In this document: positions 1 through 10,600 of the stretch, piece by piece
How the letters are laid out: each line of letters opens with the position of its first letter
Position numbering within the stretch: the first letter of the stretch is position 1
Assembly: GCF_018070045.1 (NCBI RefSeq)
Contig: NZ_JAGPYK010000020.1
Coordinates: 1-64,000, forward strand
Length of the DNA: 64,000 bases
Direction: 5' to 3'
Source of the DNA: Micromonospora sp. U21
Lineage (GTDB): Bacteria; Actinomycetota; Actinomycetes; Mycobacteriales; Micromonosporaceae
The notes under the pieces: model-generated
Database searches by the model: none
What the model was told of the DNA's origin: nothing
What the model saw: only the letters and a program-made list of their open reading frames with translations
Made by a program: the position numbers and the translations under genes

Positions 1-92
1 GACTTGACTACTAAGCTGCTACGCGTCCACTGTGCAACTCTCGATGAACGAACAACAGACCACTGTGTGGTGTTGTTTGACATGTCGATAGA
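1..92 (+). other. spacer upstream of 5S rRNA
   Basis: This is the sequence just before the 5S gene and is most simply the 23S-5S spacer of an rRNA operon whose 16S and 23S lie outside the window. A short stem (CCAC...GTGG near 61-73) is visible. No reading frame here is convincing. That it is the 23S-5S spacer is inferred from the 5S position. Confidence 0.6.
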
Positions 93-211
93 GTTACGGC
101 GGTCATGGCGGAGGGGAAACGCCCGGTCACATTCCGAACCCGGAAGCTAAGCCCTCCAGCGCCGATGGTACTGCACTCGTGAGGGTGTGGGAGAGTAGGA
201 CACCGCCGGAC
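93..211 (+). rRNA. rrf: 5S ribosomal RNA
   Basis: The stretch has the actinobacterial 5S pattern: a 5' GTTACGGCGG, the internal GAACCCGGAAGCTAAGCC block, GGTACTGCA and a 3' CCGCCGGAC that pairs with the 5' end as helix I. At about 118 nt it has the usual length. It is followed within 10 bases by a strong hairpin, as expected for the last gene of an rRNA operon. The exact ends are uncertain by a few bases. Confidence 0.95.
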
Positions 212-220
212 AATCTTCCA

Positions 221-254
221 GTCGAGGGCCGCCCCCACCCGGTCGGCCCTCGAC
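221..254 (+). terminator. rRNA operon terminator hairpin
   Basis: GTCGAGGGCCG at 221-231 pairs perfectly with CGGCCCTCGAC at 244-254 across a 12-base loop. The stem directly follows the 5S gene. It has no long T-run, as is common in actinomycetes. Confidence 0.85.
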
Positions 255-295
255 TGCGTAGCGCCATTGGTGGCGCAATGAGGAAGGATGTACCT

Positions 296-3079
296 GTGAG
301 TTCAGGACCGCAGGGCGGAGACCGTCCCCGTCGTTACGAAGACCGTACTGACGGCCAGGGCGGCCGCGACCGCGGCCCGCGCCGCGACGACCGTCCCCCG
401 TACCGGGGAGACCGTGACAGCGCTGGCGGCGCCCGAGGCGGATACGCCGGCGGCCGTGACGCCGGTTCCCGTGGTGGTGACCGGGACGGTTCGCGCTCGG
501 GTGCTCCGCGCGAGGGTGGCTACCGTGGCGGCGACCGTCGTGAAGGCGGCTTCCGTGGCGGAGACCGCGACGGTTCGCGGTCCAGCGCTCCCCGCGAGGG
601 TGGTTTCCGTGGCGGAGACCGCGACGGCTCGCGCTCGGGTGGCCCCCGTGAGGGTGGTTTCCGTGGCGGCGACCGTCGCGAGGGCGGCTTCCGAGGCGGC
701 GACCGCGACGGTTCGCGTTCAGGCGCTCCGCGTGAGGGTGGCTACCGTGGCGGCGACCGCGACGGTTCGCGCTCGGGTGCTCCGCGTGAGGGTGGTTTCC
801 GTGGCGGCGACCGTCGCGAGGGCGGCTTCCGAGGCGGTGACCGCGACGGCTCGCGCTCGGGCGCCCCGCGTGAGGGTGGCTACCGTGGCGGCGACCGCGA
901 GGGCGGCGGCTTCCGTGGGGGCGATCGTCGTGAGGGCGGCGACCAGGGCGGCGACCGCAGCCGCTCCGGCCCGTCTCGTGAGGGCGGCTTCCGCGGCGGT
1001 GACCGCGAGGGTGGTTTCCGGGGCGGCGACCGCCGCGAGGGCGGCGGCTTCCGCGGTGGCGACCGTGACGGTTCCCGGCCCGGCGCGCCCCGTGAGGGCG
1101 GTGGCTTCCGCGGCGGTGACCGCGAGGGTGGCTTCCGTGGCGGCGAACGTCGTGAGGGCGGCTTCCGTGGCGGCGAGCGTCGTGAGGGTGGCTTCCGCGG
1201 TGGTGACCGTCGCGAAGGCGGTGCGCCCCGCGAGGGTGGCTTCCGTGGTGGCGAGCGTCGCGAGGGCGGTGCGCCCCGCGAGGGTGGCTTCCGAGGCGGT
1301 GACCGGGACAGCGGCTTCCGCGGCGGTGACCGCCGTGAGGGCGGCTTCCGTGGCGGGGACCGGGACGGTTCGCGCTCGGCCGCTCCCCGCGAGGGTGGCT
1401 TCCGAGGCGGCGACCGCGATGGTGGTTTCCGTGGTGGTGAGCGTGGCGGCTCACGTCCGGGTGCACCCCGTGAGGGCGGCTTCCGTGGCGGCGAGCGTCG
1501 TGAAGGCGGCTACCGCGGTGGTGACCGTGAGGGCTTCCGTGGTGGTGATCGTCGTGAGGGCGGTGCGCCCCGCGAGGGTGGCTTCCGTGGTGGTGACCGT
1601 CGTGAGGGTGGTGCGCCCCGCGAGGGTGGCTTCCGTGGTGGTGACCGTCGTGAGGGTGGTGCGCCCCGCGAGGGTGGCTTCCGTGGTGGTGACCGTCGTG
1701 AGGGTGGTGCGCCCCGCGAGGGTGGCTTCCGTGGCGGCGATCGCCGCGAGGGCGGCGGCTTCCGTGGTGGCGACCGCGACGGTTCCCGCTCGAACGCGCC
1801 GCGTGAGGGCGGTGGCGTCCGTGGCGGCGAGCGCCGTGAAGGCGGCTACCGGGGTGGCGACCGTGAGGGCGGCTTCCGGGCCGATGAGCGGCCGCGTCGC
1901 GAGGGCGAGTTCCGCCGGGATGACCGCGGTGCGGGCTCCGATTCGTCCGAGGGCGGGCGCAGCCTGGCCCCGGCGTTGCCGGACGAAATCCTCGCGACCG
2001 ATCTCGACAAGGACGTTCGCGCCGAGCTGCTCTCGCTGAACAAGCCGGTCGCGGAGACGGTGGCGCGGCACCTGGTCGCCACCGGCCAGCTGATCGACGA
2101 GGATCCGGCCGAGGCGCTGGCGCATGCGCTGGCCGCGCGGCGGCTCGCCTCGCGCATCTCCGCCGTCCGTGAGGCGGTGGGCCTGGCCGCGTACCACGCG
2201 GGGGAGTGGCAGACGGCGATCGCCGAGCTGCGCACGTACCACCGGATGAGCGGATTGCAGAGCCACTTGGCCGTGCTCGCGGACTGTGAGCGCGCCCTGG
2301 GTCGGCCGGAGCGGGCCATCGACCTGTTCCGCGGCGCCGACCGGGAGAAGCTGGACCAGGCCGTGGCGATCGAGCTGCTGATCGTCGCCGCCGGCGCCCG
2401 GGGCGACCTCGGGCAGAAGGACGCCGCCGTGGCGATGCTCCAGGTTCCGGACCTCACGAGCGAGGCCACCGTGCCGTGGACGGCCAGGCTGCGTTACGCG
2501 TACGCCGACGCGCTGCTCGCGGTGGGTCGGCGCGAGGAGGCCCGCGAGTGGTTCTCCCGCGCCGCTGACGTGGACACCGAGGGCGAGACCGATGCCGCGG
2601 AGCGGCTGCTGGAACTCGACGGTGTGGTCATCGAGGGCGACGAGGAGGACGAGGCCGCCGAGGAGGTCGCCGCTGGCCCGGGTGCTCCCGGCGCGGTGCC
2701 GGCTCGGCCGGACACCGAGCTCGCCGCCGGTGACGACGCGGCGGACCGCGACGACGAGGACGACGACCTCGACGACGAGGACGACGAGGACGACGACGAC
2801 GAGGACGACGAGGACGACGAGGACGACGACGACGACCTCGACGACGAGGACGACGACGAGGACGACGAGGACTTCGACGACGACGAGGAGGACGGCGCCG
2901 CCGGCCCCTCCGGCGACGACGAGGACCTCGACGGCGAGGACGAGGATCGCCACCCGAGCGGACACGTTGAGTCGGACATCGCTGCCGACCGGGCCGATGC
3001 GGCTGACGACGGCGACGCGGTGAACACCGACGGGAACGCTCCGGGCCGGGGCGACGAGTCGGGGTCGACGCAGCGGTGA
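296..3079 (+). CDS. RGG-repeat protein with helical-repeat domain and acidic tail (Rv1691-type)
   Basis: This 927-aa protein has three parts. Residues about 20-550 are almost entirely RGG/REGG repeats (units such as PREGGFRGGDRREGG). Residues about 555-780 form a helical, TPR-like domain (ARRLASRI..., LADCERALGRPERA, ALLAVGRREEAREWF). Residues about 780-876 are a run of Asp and Glu, followed by a polar end. The GTG at 296 is preferred because AGGAAGGA lies 8 bases upstream. An upstream in-frame GTG would overlap the 5S gene. Position before the HAD phosphatase, tlyA, nadK and recN matches Rv1691, which has the TPR part but not this RGG expansion. RGG tracts usually bind RNA and can drive condensation; a role in RNA or ribosome metabolism is inference. 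The next gene overlaps its stop (GTGA). Confidence 0.85.
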   Translation: MSSGPQGGDRPRRYEDRTDGQGGRDRGPRRDDRPPYRGDRDSAGGARGGYAGGRDAGSRGGDRDGSRSGAPREGGYRGGDRREGGFRGGDRDGSRSSAPREGGFRGGDRDGSRSGGPREGGFRGGDRREGGFRGGDRDGSRSGAPREGGYRGGDRDGSRSGAPREGGFRGGDRREGGFRGGDRDGSRSGAPREGGYRGGDREGGGFRGGDRREGGDQGGDRSRSGPSREGGFRGGDREGGFRGGDRREGGGFRGGDRDGSRPGAPREGGGFRGGDREGGFRGGERREGGFRGGERREGGFRGGDRREGGAPREGGFRGGERREGGAPREGGFRGGDRDSGFRGGDRREGGFRGGDRDGSRSAAPREGGFRGGDRDGGFRGGERGGSRPGAPREGGFRGGERREGGYRGGDREGFRGGDRREGGAPREGGFRGGDRREGGAPREGGFRGGDRREGGAPREGGFRGGDRREGGAPREGGFRGGDRREGGGFRGGDRDGSRSNAPREGGGVRGGERREGGYRGGDREGGFRADERPRREGEFRRDDRGAGSDSSEGGRSLAPALPDEILATDLDKDVRAELLSLNKPVAETVARHLVATGQLIDEDPAEALAHALAARRLASRISAVREAVGLAAYHAGEWQTAIAELRTYHRMSGLQSHLAVLADCERALGRPERAIDLFRGADREKLDQAVAIELLIVAAGARGDLGQKDAAVAMLQVPDLTSEATVPWTARLRYAYADALLAVGRREEAREWFSRAADVDTEGETDAAERLLELDGVVIEGDEEDEAAEEVAAGPGAPGAVPARPDTELAAGDDAADRDDEDDDLDDEDDEDDDDEDDEDDEDDDDDLDDEDDDEDDEDFDDDEEDGAAGPSGDDEDLDGEDEDRHPSGHVESDIAADRADAADDGDAVNTDGNAPGRGDESGSTQR
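1550..1741 (+). repeat. 4 x 48-bp tandem repeat inside the RGG gene
   Basis: Four consecutive, nearly identical 48-bp units begin at 1550, 1598, 1646 and 1694. Each encodes the same 16 residues, built on REGGAPREGGFRGGD. Identity at synonymous positions indicates recent slippage or unequal recombination, so repeat number probably varies among strains. Confidence 0.85.
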
Positions 3080-4101
3080 GCGCGGACGCCGGGGGGCGGC
3101 TGATCGACGGGTACACCCTGGTCGTCTTCGACCTGGACGGGGTGATCTACCTGATCGACCGGCCGATCCCCGGCGCCGTCGAGGCGGTGGCCCGGCTGCA
3201 CGCCGAGGGCCGGGCGGTGGCCTACGCCACCAACAACGCCTCCCGCCGGTCCAGCCAGGTCGCCGACCTGCTGACCCGAATGGGCGTGCCAGCCCGGCCG
3301 GAGGAGGTGCTCACCTCCGCTGCGGCGTCGGCGGAGCTGCTGCGCGACCGGCTGCCCGCCGGCGCACCGGTGCTGGTGGTCGGCGCGGAGGCGCTGCGCG
3401 CCGAGCTGCGCGCTGTCGGGCTGACCCCGGTCTCCCGGGCGGACGAGAAGCCGGCCGCGGTGGTGCAGGGCTACGGTCCGCAGGTCGGCTGGGCCGAGCT
3501 GGCCGAGGCGTCGCTCGCGGTACGGGCGGGCGCGATCTGGATCGCCACCAACACCGACCGGACGCTGCCCAGTGGCCGGGGACCGCTGCCCGGCAACGGC
3601 GCGTTGGTCGCCGTGCTGCGTACGGCGCTGGAGCGGGACCCCGACGTGGTGGTCGGCAAGCCGGAGTCGGCGCTGTTCGAGACCGCTGCCCGGCGCAGCG
3701 ACGGCGGCCGGGCCCTGGTTGTCGGCGACCGGTTGGACACCGACATCGAGGGCGCACGCCGAGCCGGGCTGGACAGCCTGCTCGTGCTCACCGGCGTCAG
3801 CCGCGGACCCGAACTGCTCGCCGCCGAGCCGCGGCGCCGTCCCACGTACGTCGCGCAGGACCTGGCGGGGCTCTTCGACCCGGCCGCGGTGGTGCGGGTG
3901 TCGGGTCCGGCGGACGCCGGCGGCTGGTCGGTGACAGACCGTGATGGCGCGCTGGAGCTGGCCGGCTCGGGCCGGCCGCTGGACGCGCTGGCCGCGCTCT
4001 GCGCGGCGGCCTGGTCGGCCCCGACGGTGCCGCAGATCCGCCCGGCGGGCCCGGATGCGGCCCGCGCGTTGGAGAGCTTCGGTCTGCCAGCGGGCGGGTG
4101 A
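3076..4101 (+). CDS. HAD-superfamily phosphatase, NagD/glycerol-3-phosphate phosphatase type (Rv1692-like)
   Basis: This 341-aa hydrolase carries the HAD motifs. Motif I is VFDLDGV with nucleophile Asp19 and acid/base Asp21, motif II is YATNNASR, and motif IV is VVGDRLDTDIEGARRAG. The long insert between motifs II and IV is a C2-type cap, placing it with NagD/PNPase proteins. The M. tuberculosis protein in the same genomic position, Rv1692, is a glycerol-3-phosphate phosphatase involved in glycerophospholipid recycling; that activity is likely but not proven here. It starts with GTG overlapping the stop of the RGG-protein gene (GTGA), so the two are probably cotranslated. About 80 C-terminal residues extend past the HAD core. 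Confidence 0.9.
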   Translation: MSADAGGRLIDGYTLVVFDLDGVIYLIDRPIPGAVEAVARLHAEGRAVAYATNNASRRSSQVADLLTRMGVPARPEEVLTSAAASAELLRDRLPAGAPVLVVGAEALRAELRAVGLTPVSRADEKPAAVVQGYGPQVGWAELAEASLAVRAGAIWIATNTDRTLPSGRGPLPGNGALVAVLRTALERDPDVVVGKPESALFETAARRSDGGRALVVGDRLDTDIEGARRAGLDSLLVLTGVSRGPELLAAEPRRRPTYVAQDLAGLFDPAAVVRVSGPADAGGWSVTDRDGALELAGSGRPLDALAALCAAAWSAPTVPQIRPAGPDAARALESFGLPAGG

Positions 4102-4134
4102 GCCGGGTCGCCGGCCGCGCGGCGTCGGCGCTCG

Positions 4135-4473
4135 TCAGAGCAGCTTGCGCAGCTTCAACAGGTCGAACGGGTTGGCCTTGATCGACACCCGGCGGGAGGT
4201 CACCGCCCCGGTGACGTCCAGGTCGCCGCGGACCAGGGCGAGCAGGTCGTCGCTGGACGTGCTCAGCGCGATCTTGGCCTTGGGGTCGTCGCCGTCGGTC
4301 AGCTCGACCAGCCGCCCGCCGCTGATCCGGCCGTGGAAGGCGGTGTCCAGGTCGGTGATCCGGCAGGCCAGCGTGCGGTCCAGGTCGATCCGTTCGCGCA
4401 CCGTCTCGGCGTTGCGATCCAGTCGGGCGGCCAGCTCCTGCAATGCCTGCCGGCACTCGTCCACGCTGGCCAC
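4135..4473 (-). CDS. SCP2 sterol-binding-domain-like protein
   Basis: A 112-aa protein whose second half (LACRITDLDTAFHGRISGG...LVRGDLDVTGAVTSRRVSIKANP) fits the compact SCP2 lipid-binding fold found in small actinobacterial proteins. The GTG at 4473 is chosen because GAGGGGGAG lies just upstream; the longer frame adds a Cys/Arg-rich stretch that does not look like protein. It is the only minus-strand gene in the first 11 kb and faces the HAD gene convergently with 33 bases between stops. Ligand and role are unknown. Confidence 0.75.
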   Translation of the reverse strand: MASVDECRQALQELAARLDRNAETVRERIDLDRTLACRITDLDTAFHGRISGGRLVELTDGDDPKAKIALSTSSDDLLALVRGDLDVTGAVTSRRVSIKANPFDLLKLRKLL

Positions 4474-4584
4474 ATCTCCCCCTCGCTGATCGCCACGCCG
4501 TCCTCGGCACCGTACCGCACAGGACAGTGCGGGGTGCCCGGTAGCGTGACACCTGCACACCCCGCCCCGCGGAAGGATTCAGGC

Positions 4585-5199
4585 ATGCAGGACGCGTGGC
4601 GCGCCTACCTCGAACTGGCCATGGGCCTGGCGGAGGCGCCCCGGAAGAAGGCCCAGGACGTGGCGCGTCGCCTCGTCGGCTCCGGCGGCGCGACCGCCGC
4701 CCAACTCCAGGCCCTCGGCGAGGAACTGGTCACCACCGGCGCCGCCAACCGGGAGGCGCTGACCAAGCTGGTCCGTTTCGAGGTCGATCGGGCTCTCGGC
4801 GCGGTCGGCCTGGCGACCGCGGACGAGGTGGCCGAGCTGACCCGACGGGTGCGCGACCTGGAACGGCAGTTGCGCGCGGCGCGGGCCGCCGAGCCGGTCA
4901 GCGCGCCGCCTGCGGGCCCCACCCCCGAGCCCGAGGCGACCCGCGCTCCGCGGCCCGACGCCGGCCTGGTGCCGTCGGACGGCCCGGCGGGCGCCCCGGT
5001 GTCCGCGCCGGTGGCCAAGAAGGCGGTCGCGAAGAAGGCCGTGGCCAAGAAGGCCGTGGCGAAGAAGGCGGTCGTCAAGAAGGCCATCGCTAGGAAGCCG
5101 CCGGCGACGATCAGTCGGACCACCGACGAGGCCCCGACTCCGTCGGACATGCCGGCCAAGAAGGCGGTCGGTGAGCAGCGGCCGGACGACATCCGGTGA
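4585..5199 (+). CDS. coiled-coil protein with histone-H1-like KKAV tail
   Basis: This 204-aa protein starts at ATG 4585 with GGAAGGA 8 bases upstream. Residues 1-105 are helical and end in a coiled coil (ADEVAELTRRVRDLERQLRAA), resembling phasin/PhaF-type proteins. A Pro/Ala linker follows. Residues about 147-175 are a lysine/alanine tail of repeated VAKKA units, like the C-terminus of histone H1 and of PhaF/AlgP-type DNA-binding proteins. The tail probably binds DNA nonspecifically, which is family-based inference. Its last codons overlap the next small gene. Confidence 0.75.
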   Translation: MQDAWRAYLELAMGLAEAPRKKAQDVARRLVGSGGATAAQLQALGEELVTTGAANREALTKLVRFEVDRALGAVGLATADEVAELTRRVRDLERQLRAARAAEPVSAPPAGPTPEPEATRAPRPDAGLVPSDGPAGAPVSAPVAKKAVAKKAVAKKAVAKKAVVKKAIARKPPATISRTTDEAPTPSDMPAKKAVGEQRPDDIR

Positions 5200-5524
5200 G
5201 CGCCGCGCCGACCGGGCGGAGCGCCCGGTGACCGGCGACGTGCGTCCGGGCCCGCCGCCCGGCGCGCGCCCGGGCCCGCCGCCGGGCGTTCGGCCCGGCC
5301 CGCCCGCCAGCGGGTCGTTCGCCGCTCGGCCGGGCCCGCCGCCGGCCGCGCGTCCGGGCCCGCCGCCCGACCTGGGGGACGACGAGGCGCGGCACCCGGC
5401 CGTCGACGCCGCCGTGCAGGCCATGGCCAACGCGGCGACGCTCGCCCCGGCCGACCAGATCGCGCAGTACGAGGCGGCCTACGAGACGCTGCGGGAAACC
5501 CTCGCCACCATCGACCAGACCTGA
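5171..5524 (+). CDS. small Pro/Gly-repeat hypothetical protein
   Basis: A frame of up to 117 aa. The N-terminal half is repeated PGPPPGARPGPP; the C-terminal half is a normal helical segment (HPAVDAAVQAMANAATLAPADQIAQ...). GTG 5171 overlaps the preceding gene by 29 bases. GTG 5228, in frame and outside the overlap, is an equally possible start and would give 98 aa. It lies 38 bases before tlyA on the same strand. I do not recognise the family. The reading is supported by the conserved-looking C-terminus and the tight spacing. Confidence 0.6.
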   Translation: MSSGRTTSGERRADRAERPVTGDVRPGPPPGARPGPPPGVRPGPPASGSFAARPGPPPAARPGPPPDLGDDEARHPAVDAAVQAMANAATLAPADQIAQYEAAYETLRETLATIDQT

Positions 5525-5562
5525 GTGGGACGACCAGGCCTGAGCAGACCGGAGAACCACCC

Positions 5563-6419
<857 letters not shown>

Positions 6420-6423
<4 letters not shown>

Positions 6424-6521
6424 ACGCGTGCAGTGAGCGTTCCGGAACGGCGCGCGGGACACGCGGCCGCACCGGGACGGCGACGGCAGGTCTGGTCGTG
6501 GACGGGGGGTCGCTCCGATGA
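6420..6521 (+). CDS. possible 33-aa ORF bridging tlyA and nadK
   Basis: ATG 6420 overlaps the tlyA stop (ATGA) and the stop at 6519-6521 overlaps the nadK start (ATGA). The double coupling would keep ribosomes moving between the two larger genes. The peptide (MNACSERSGTARGTRG...) resembles no family I know, and the same arrangement can arise by chance in high-GC DNA. Treat it as tentative. Confidence 0.25.
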
Positions 6522-7402
6522 GCCGGACCGCGCTGCTGGTGACGCACACCGGCCGCCGGCGCAGCACGGAGCACGCGCGCGCCGTGGCCGCCGATCTGAT
6601 CGCCGCGGGTTTCGAGGTCCGGGTGATCGCCGAGGAGGCCGACGACCTCGACCTGCCCGGTGTGGTGCCGGTCGCCGGCCCGGAGGCCGCCGAGGGCGCC
6701 GAGATCGTCTTCGCGCTCGGCGGGGACGGCACGTTCCTGCGCGCGGCCGAGCTGGCCCGGCCGGCGAAGGCGCCCCTGCTCGGCATCAACCTCGGCAAGG
6801 TGGGCTTCCTGGCCGAGGCCGAGATCAACGACCTGGACACGGCGGTCCGTGACGTCGTCGGGCGCAACTACACCGTGGACGAGCGGCTCACCCTGGACGT
6901 CACGGCCGAGTTCGACGGTGGCCCGACCATCGAGTCCTGGGCGCTCAACGAGGTCAGCGTCGAGAAGGGCGAGCGGGCGCAGATGCTCGAACTCCTCGTC
7001 GACGTGGACGGTCGGCCGCTGTCCCGCTACGGCTGCGACGGCGTGGTCTGCGCCACCCCCACCGGCTCCACCGCGTACGCGTTCTCCGGTGGCGGGCCGG
7101 TGGTCTGGCCGGAGGTGGAGGCGCTGCTGCTGGTGCCGATCAGCGCGCACGCGTTGTTCAGTCGTCCGCTGGTCACCGCTCCGACGTCCACGTTCATGAT
7201 CACCGTCGACCCGTTCACCACCCTCGCCGTGCTCTGCTGCGACGGCCGGCGGGTCTACGACCTGCCGCCCGGCGCCCGGGTCACGGTGCGGCGAGGTGCC
7301 CTGCCGGTGCGCATCGTCCGGCTGCGGGCCCGCCCGTTCACCGACCGGCTGGTCGCCAAGTTCGGGCTGCCGGTGCACGGCTGGCGCGGCTCTCGCCGCT
7401 GA
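6518..7402 (+). CDS. nadK: NAD kinase
   Basis: This 294-aa cytosolic enzyme phosphorylates NAD to NADP. The diagnostic motifs are present: FALGGDGTFLRAAELA (GGDG at residues 68-71), GINLGKVGFLAEAE, and TPTGSTAYAFSGGGPVV. The position between tlyA and, after an insertion here, recN matches M. tuberculosis ppnK (Rv1695). The start overlaps the stop of a tiny upstream frame. A 226-base gap with no gene follows. Confidence 0.95.
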   Translation: MSRTALLVTHTGRRRSTEHARAVAADLIAAGFEVRVIAEEADDLDLPGVVPVAGPEAAEGAEIVFALGGDGTFLRAAELARPAKAPLLGINLGKVGFLAEAEINDLDTAVRDVVGRNYTVDERLTLDVTAEFDGGPTIESWALNEVSVEKGERAQMLELLVDVDGRPLSRYGCDGVVCATPTGSTAYAFSGGGPVVWPEVEALLLVPISAHALFSRPLVTAPTSTFMITVDPFTTLAVLCCDGRRVYDLPPGARVTVRRGALPVRIVRLRARPFTDRLVAKFGLPVHGWRGSRR

Positions 7403-7628
7403 CCCACCGTCCGGCGCGGCACCGCCTCGGCGGGGCGACAGGATCCCGGCTGTCCGACGGAAACCCGCCGGACATCCGACGGCCCCGCGCCCGTCGTCCG
7501 ATGTCCACCTGGCGACATGTCGCTGGTGCGGCGTGCCGCAGCTAGTGACCACCCGACGCGCTCCGTCGCAGACTCCGATCGGTCGATCTCCCTGAGACCG
7601 GCCCCCCTGGAGTAGAGGAGCGCATCGC

Positions 7629-10600
7629 ATGCACTGGCCCCCACGCTGGCTGACCGCCGGCGCGGTCGGCGCGTTGGTCGTCGGGCTCGCCGCACCGGCG
7701 TCCGCCGACCCGCCCGCCCGGCCCACCGGCCCGAACCCGGGTCCGACCGTCCCGGGTACCGCGCCCGTCCACATCACCCTCATCACCGGCGACCAGGTCG
7801 AACTGGTTCAGGCGGCTCCCGGCCGGCTGGCCGCCACCGTCCGCCCCGGCCCCGGCCGCGAGCGGATCACCTTCCACACCGTGGAGGCCGACGGCGGGCT
7901 GCGGGTGCTGCCCAGCGACGTCGTGCCGTACCTCTCCGAGGGGGTGCTCGACCCCGACCTGTTCGACGTGCAGGAGTTGGCCGCCGACGGGTACGGCGAC
8001 GCCGCGCAGGGCGCGCTGCCGCTGATCGTGCGCTACCAGGAGCCGGCCGCCGGCCGGGTCCGGCCACTCGCCGGCGCCACCGACGCCCGGCCGCTTAAGA
8101 GCATCAACGGCGCGGCGCTGCGGGTCGGCAAGGGCGACCTCGGTGGCCTCTGGACGACGCTGCGCGGCAGCCAGCAGGCCCGTACCGCCGGTGCGCCGGC
8201 CCGGCTCGGCGCCGGCGTCGCCCGGATCTGGCTGGACGGGAAGGTCCGCCCGACGCTGGAGCACAGCGTGCCGCAGATCGGCGCTCCGGCGGCCTGGGCG
8301 GCCGGCCGGGACGGCAACGGCGTGAAGGTGGCGGTGCTCGACACCGGTGTCGACGCCACCCACCCCGACCTGGCCGGGCGGATCGCCGAGGCGCAGGACT
8401 TCTCCGGTAGCGGCAGCGCCCGCGACGGGCACGGCCACGGCACCCACGTGGCGGCCACCATCGCCGGCAGCGGCGCCGGCTCCGCCGGGGTGCGCAAGGG
8501 CGTCGCCCCCGGCGCGCAGCTGCTGGTCGGCAAGGTGCTCGACGACGGGGGCTCCGGCTACAGCTCGTCCATCATCGCGGGCATGGAGTGGGCCGCCCAC
8601 TCCGGCGCGAAGGTGGTCAGCATGAGCCTCGGCGGCTCCGCGAGCGACGGCACCGACCCGATGAGCCAGGCCGTCAACGACCTGACCGCCGAGACCGGGG
8701 CGCTCTTCGTCATCGCCGCCGGCAACGAGGGCACGCCGCGTTCGGTCGGCTCGCCGGGCGCGGCCGCCGCGGCGCTCACCGTCGGCGCGGTGGACCGCGA
8801 CGACAACCTCGCGGACTTCTCCAGCCGCGGCCCGCGGCTCGGCGACAACGGCCTCAAGCCGGAGATCACCGCGCCGGGCGTCGGCATCATCGCCGCCCGG
8901 GCCGCCGGCACCACCATGGGTACGCCGGTGGGGGACGCGTACACGACCGCGTCCGGCACCTCGATGGCCACCCCGCACGTCGCCGGCGCGGCGGCGATCC
9001 TCGCCCAGGAACACCCGGACTGGACCGCCGGGAGGCTCAAGGACGCGCTGGTCAGCACCACCAAGGCGAACCCGGAGCTGACCGTCTTCGAGCAGGGCGG
9101 CGGCCGGGTCGACGTGGCCCGGGCGCTCAGCCAGCGGGTGTACGGCTCGGCCACCGCCGACTTCGGTCGGGTGTCCACCGACGGCGCGGCGGTCGAGCGG
9201 ACCGTCACGTACACCAACGGCACCGCGGCCCCGCAGACCCTGCGGCTGGCCCTGGAGCTGCGCAACCTGGACAGCGGCGCGGCCGAGCCGGACGGGGTCA
9301 CCGCCGGCGGCGGTGAGGTGACCGTGCCGGCGGGCGCCAGCGTGGCCGTGCCACTGCGCGCCGACCCGGCGAAGCTGGCCCGCGGTCCGCACGGCGGGTG
9401 GCTGGTGGCCACCGGCGCGGACGGCGTCGCGGTGCGTACCGCCGTCGGGCTCACCCTGAGCGGCCCGGTGCACACGGTCACCGTGAAGGTGCTGGACATG
9501 CAGGGGCAGCCGGGTCTTGCGCCGGTGCTCACGCTCTTCGGCGAGCAGCCCGAGTCCGACTTCATCGGCTGGGTCGGCGGCGAGACGCAGGTGCAGGTCG
9601 AGGAGGGCCCGTACCTGGTCGAGGCGCTGATCGAGCACGGTGCCCCGCTGGACGAGCAGATCACCCTGGCCACCGACCCGGAGCTGATGGTCACCCGGGA
9701 CGTCACCGTGGTGCTCGACCCGCGCAAGGGCACCCCGGTGCGGATCGAGACGCCGAAGCCGGCCGAGCAGCGGGCGACGATCAGTTTCTACGAGCACCGG
9801 GTCTTCGGCAACGGCCGGCAGGTCGACCACGGCGTGATGACCTTCAGCACCATCCAGCAGGTCAACGTCACGCCGACCCGGGCGGTGCGTCAGGGCGAGT
9901 TCGAGTTCTCCTCGCGCTGGCAGCTGGTGGCGCCGATGGTGGACGCCAGGATCAGCGGGGTCTCCGGTGCGCTGGACATCAACCTGATGGGCTACTCGCC
10001 GGCGCCGACCGGCCGGCAGAAGCTGCCGCTGGTCTGGGCCGGCACCGGCACTCCCGCCGAGCTGGCCCGGGTGCGCGGCGCCGCGGCGCTGCTCGTCACC
10101 GACCCCAACGCCTCGGAGGAGGAGCAGATCGCAGCGGCCGCGGCGGCCGGTGCGAAGTCGGTGCTCATCGTCCGGCCGGCCGACCAGAGCGCGTGGACGG
10201 TCTGGAACCCGCTGGGGGACCGGCTTCCCGTCCCCGCGATGGCGGTGGCGTACGACGACGGGCAGCGGGTGATCGCGGCGGCCCGCAAGGGCCGGGCGAC
10301 GCTGGAGCTGACGTTGACCGTGGACAGCCCCTACCTGTACGACGTGTGGCAGGTGTCGAAGGGCCGGGTGCCGGAGCGGATCGTGCACACGGTCACCGCG
10401 AAGAACACCGCCGAGGTGACCGCCAACTACGGTGACGTCGGCGGTTCGGAGTGGGCCACCGAGCAGCGGTTCGGCTGGCGTCCGTGGCAGGAGACCTCCT
10501 GGAACGACGACCAGCGGCTGGTGCGTACCGGCACCACCCGGCAGGAGTTCGTCAGCGCCGGGGATGCCTGGTGGCAGCACCGGGTCCTGCACCGGGTCGC

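Noticed and set aside
179..295. N-terminal 39 codons of the RGG-protein frame back to GTG 179
   Set aside because: They overlap the 5S gene and its terminator, and GTG 296 has a proper RBS.
147..1466. 439-aa minus-strand His/Arg-rich frame
   Set aside because: It is the antisense shadow of the RGG repeats; no RBS and no domain.
550..1900. Possible CRISPR-like repeat array
   Set aside because: The repeats are coding, contiguous and without unique spacers.
2494..3201. Poly-Ser and poly-Arg minus-strand frames opposite the acidic tail
   Set aside because: They arise from the GAC/GAG codon run of the real gene.
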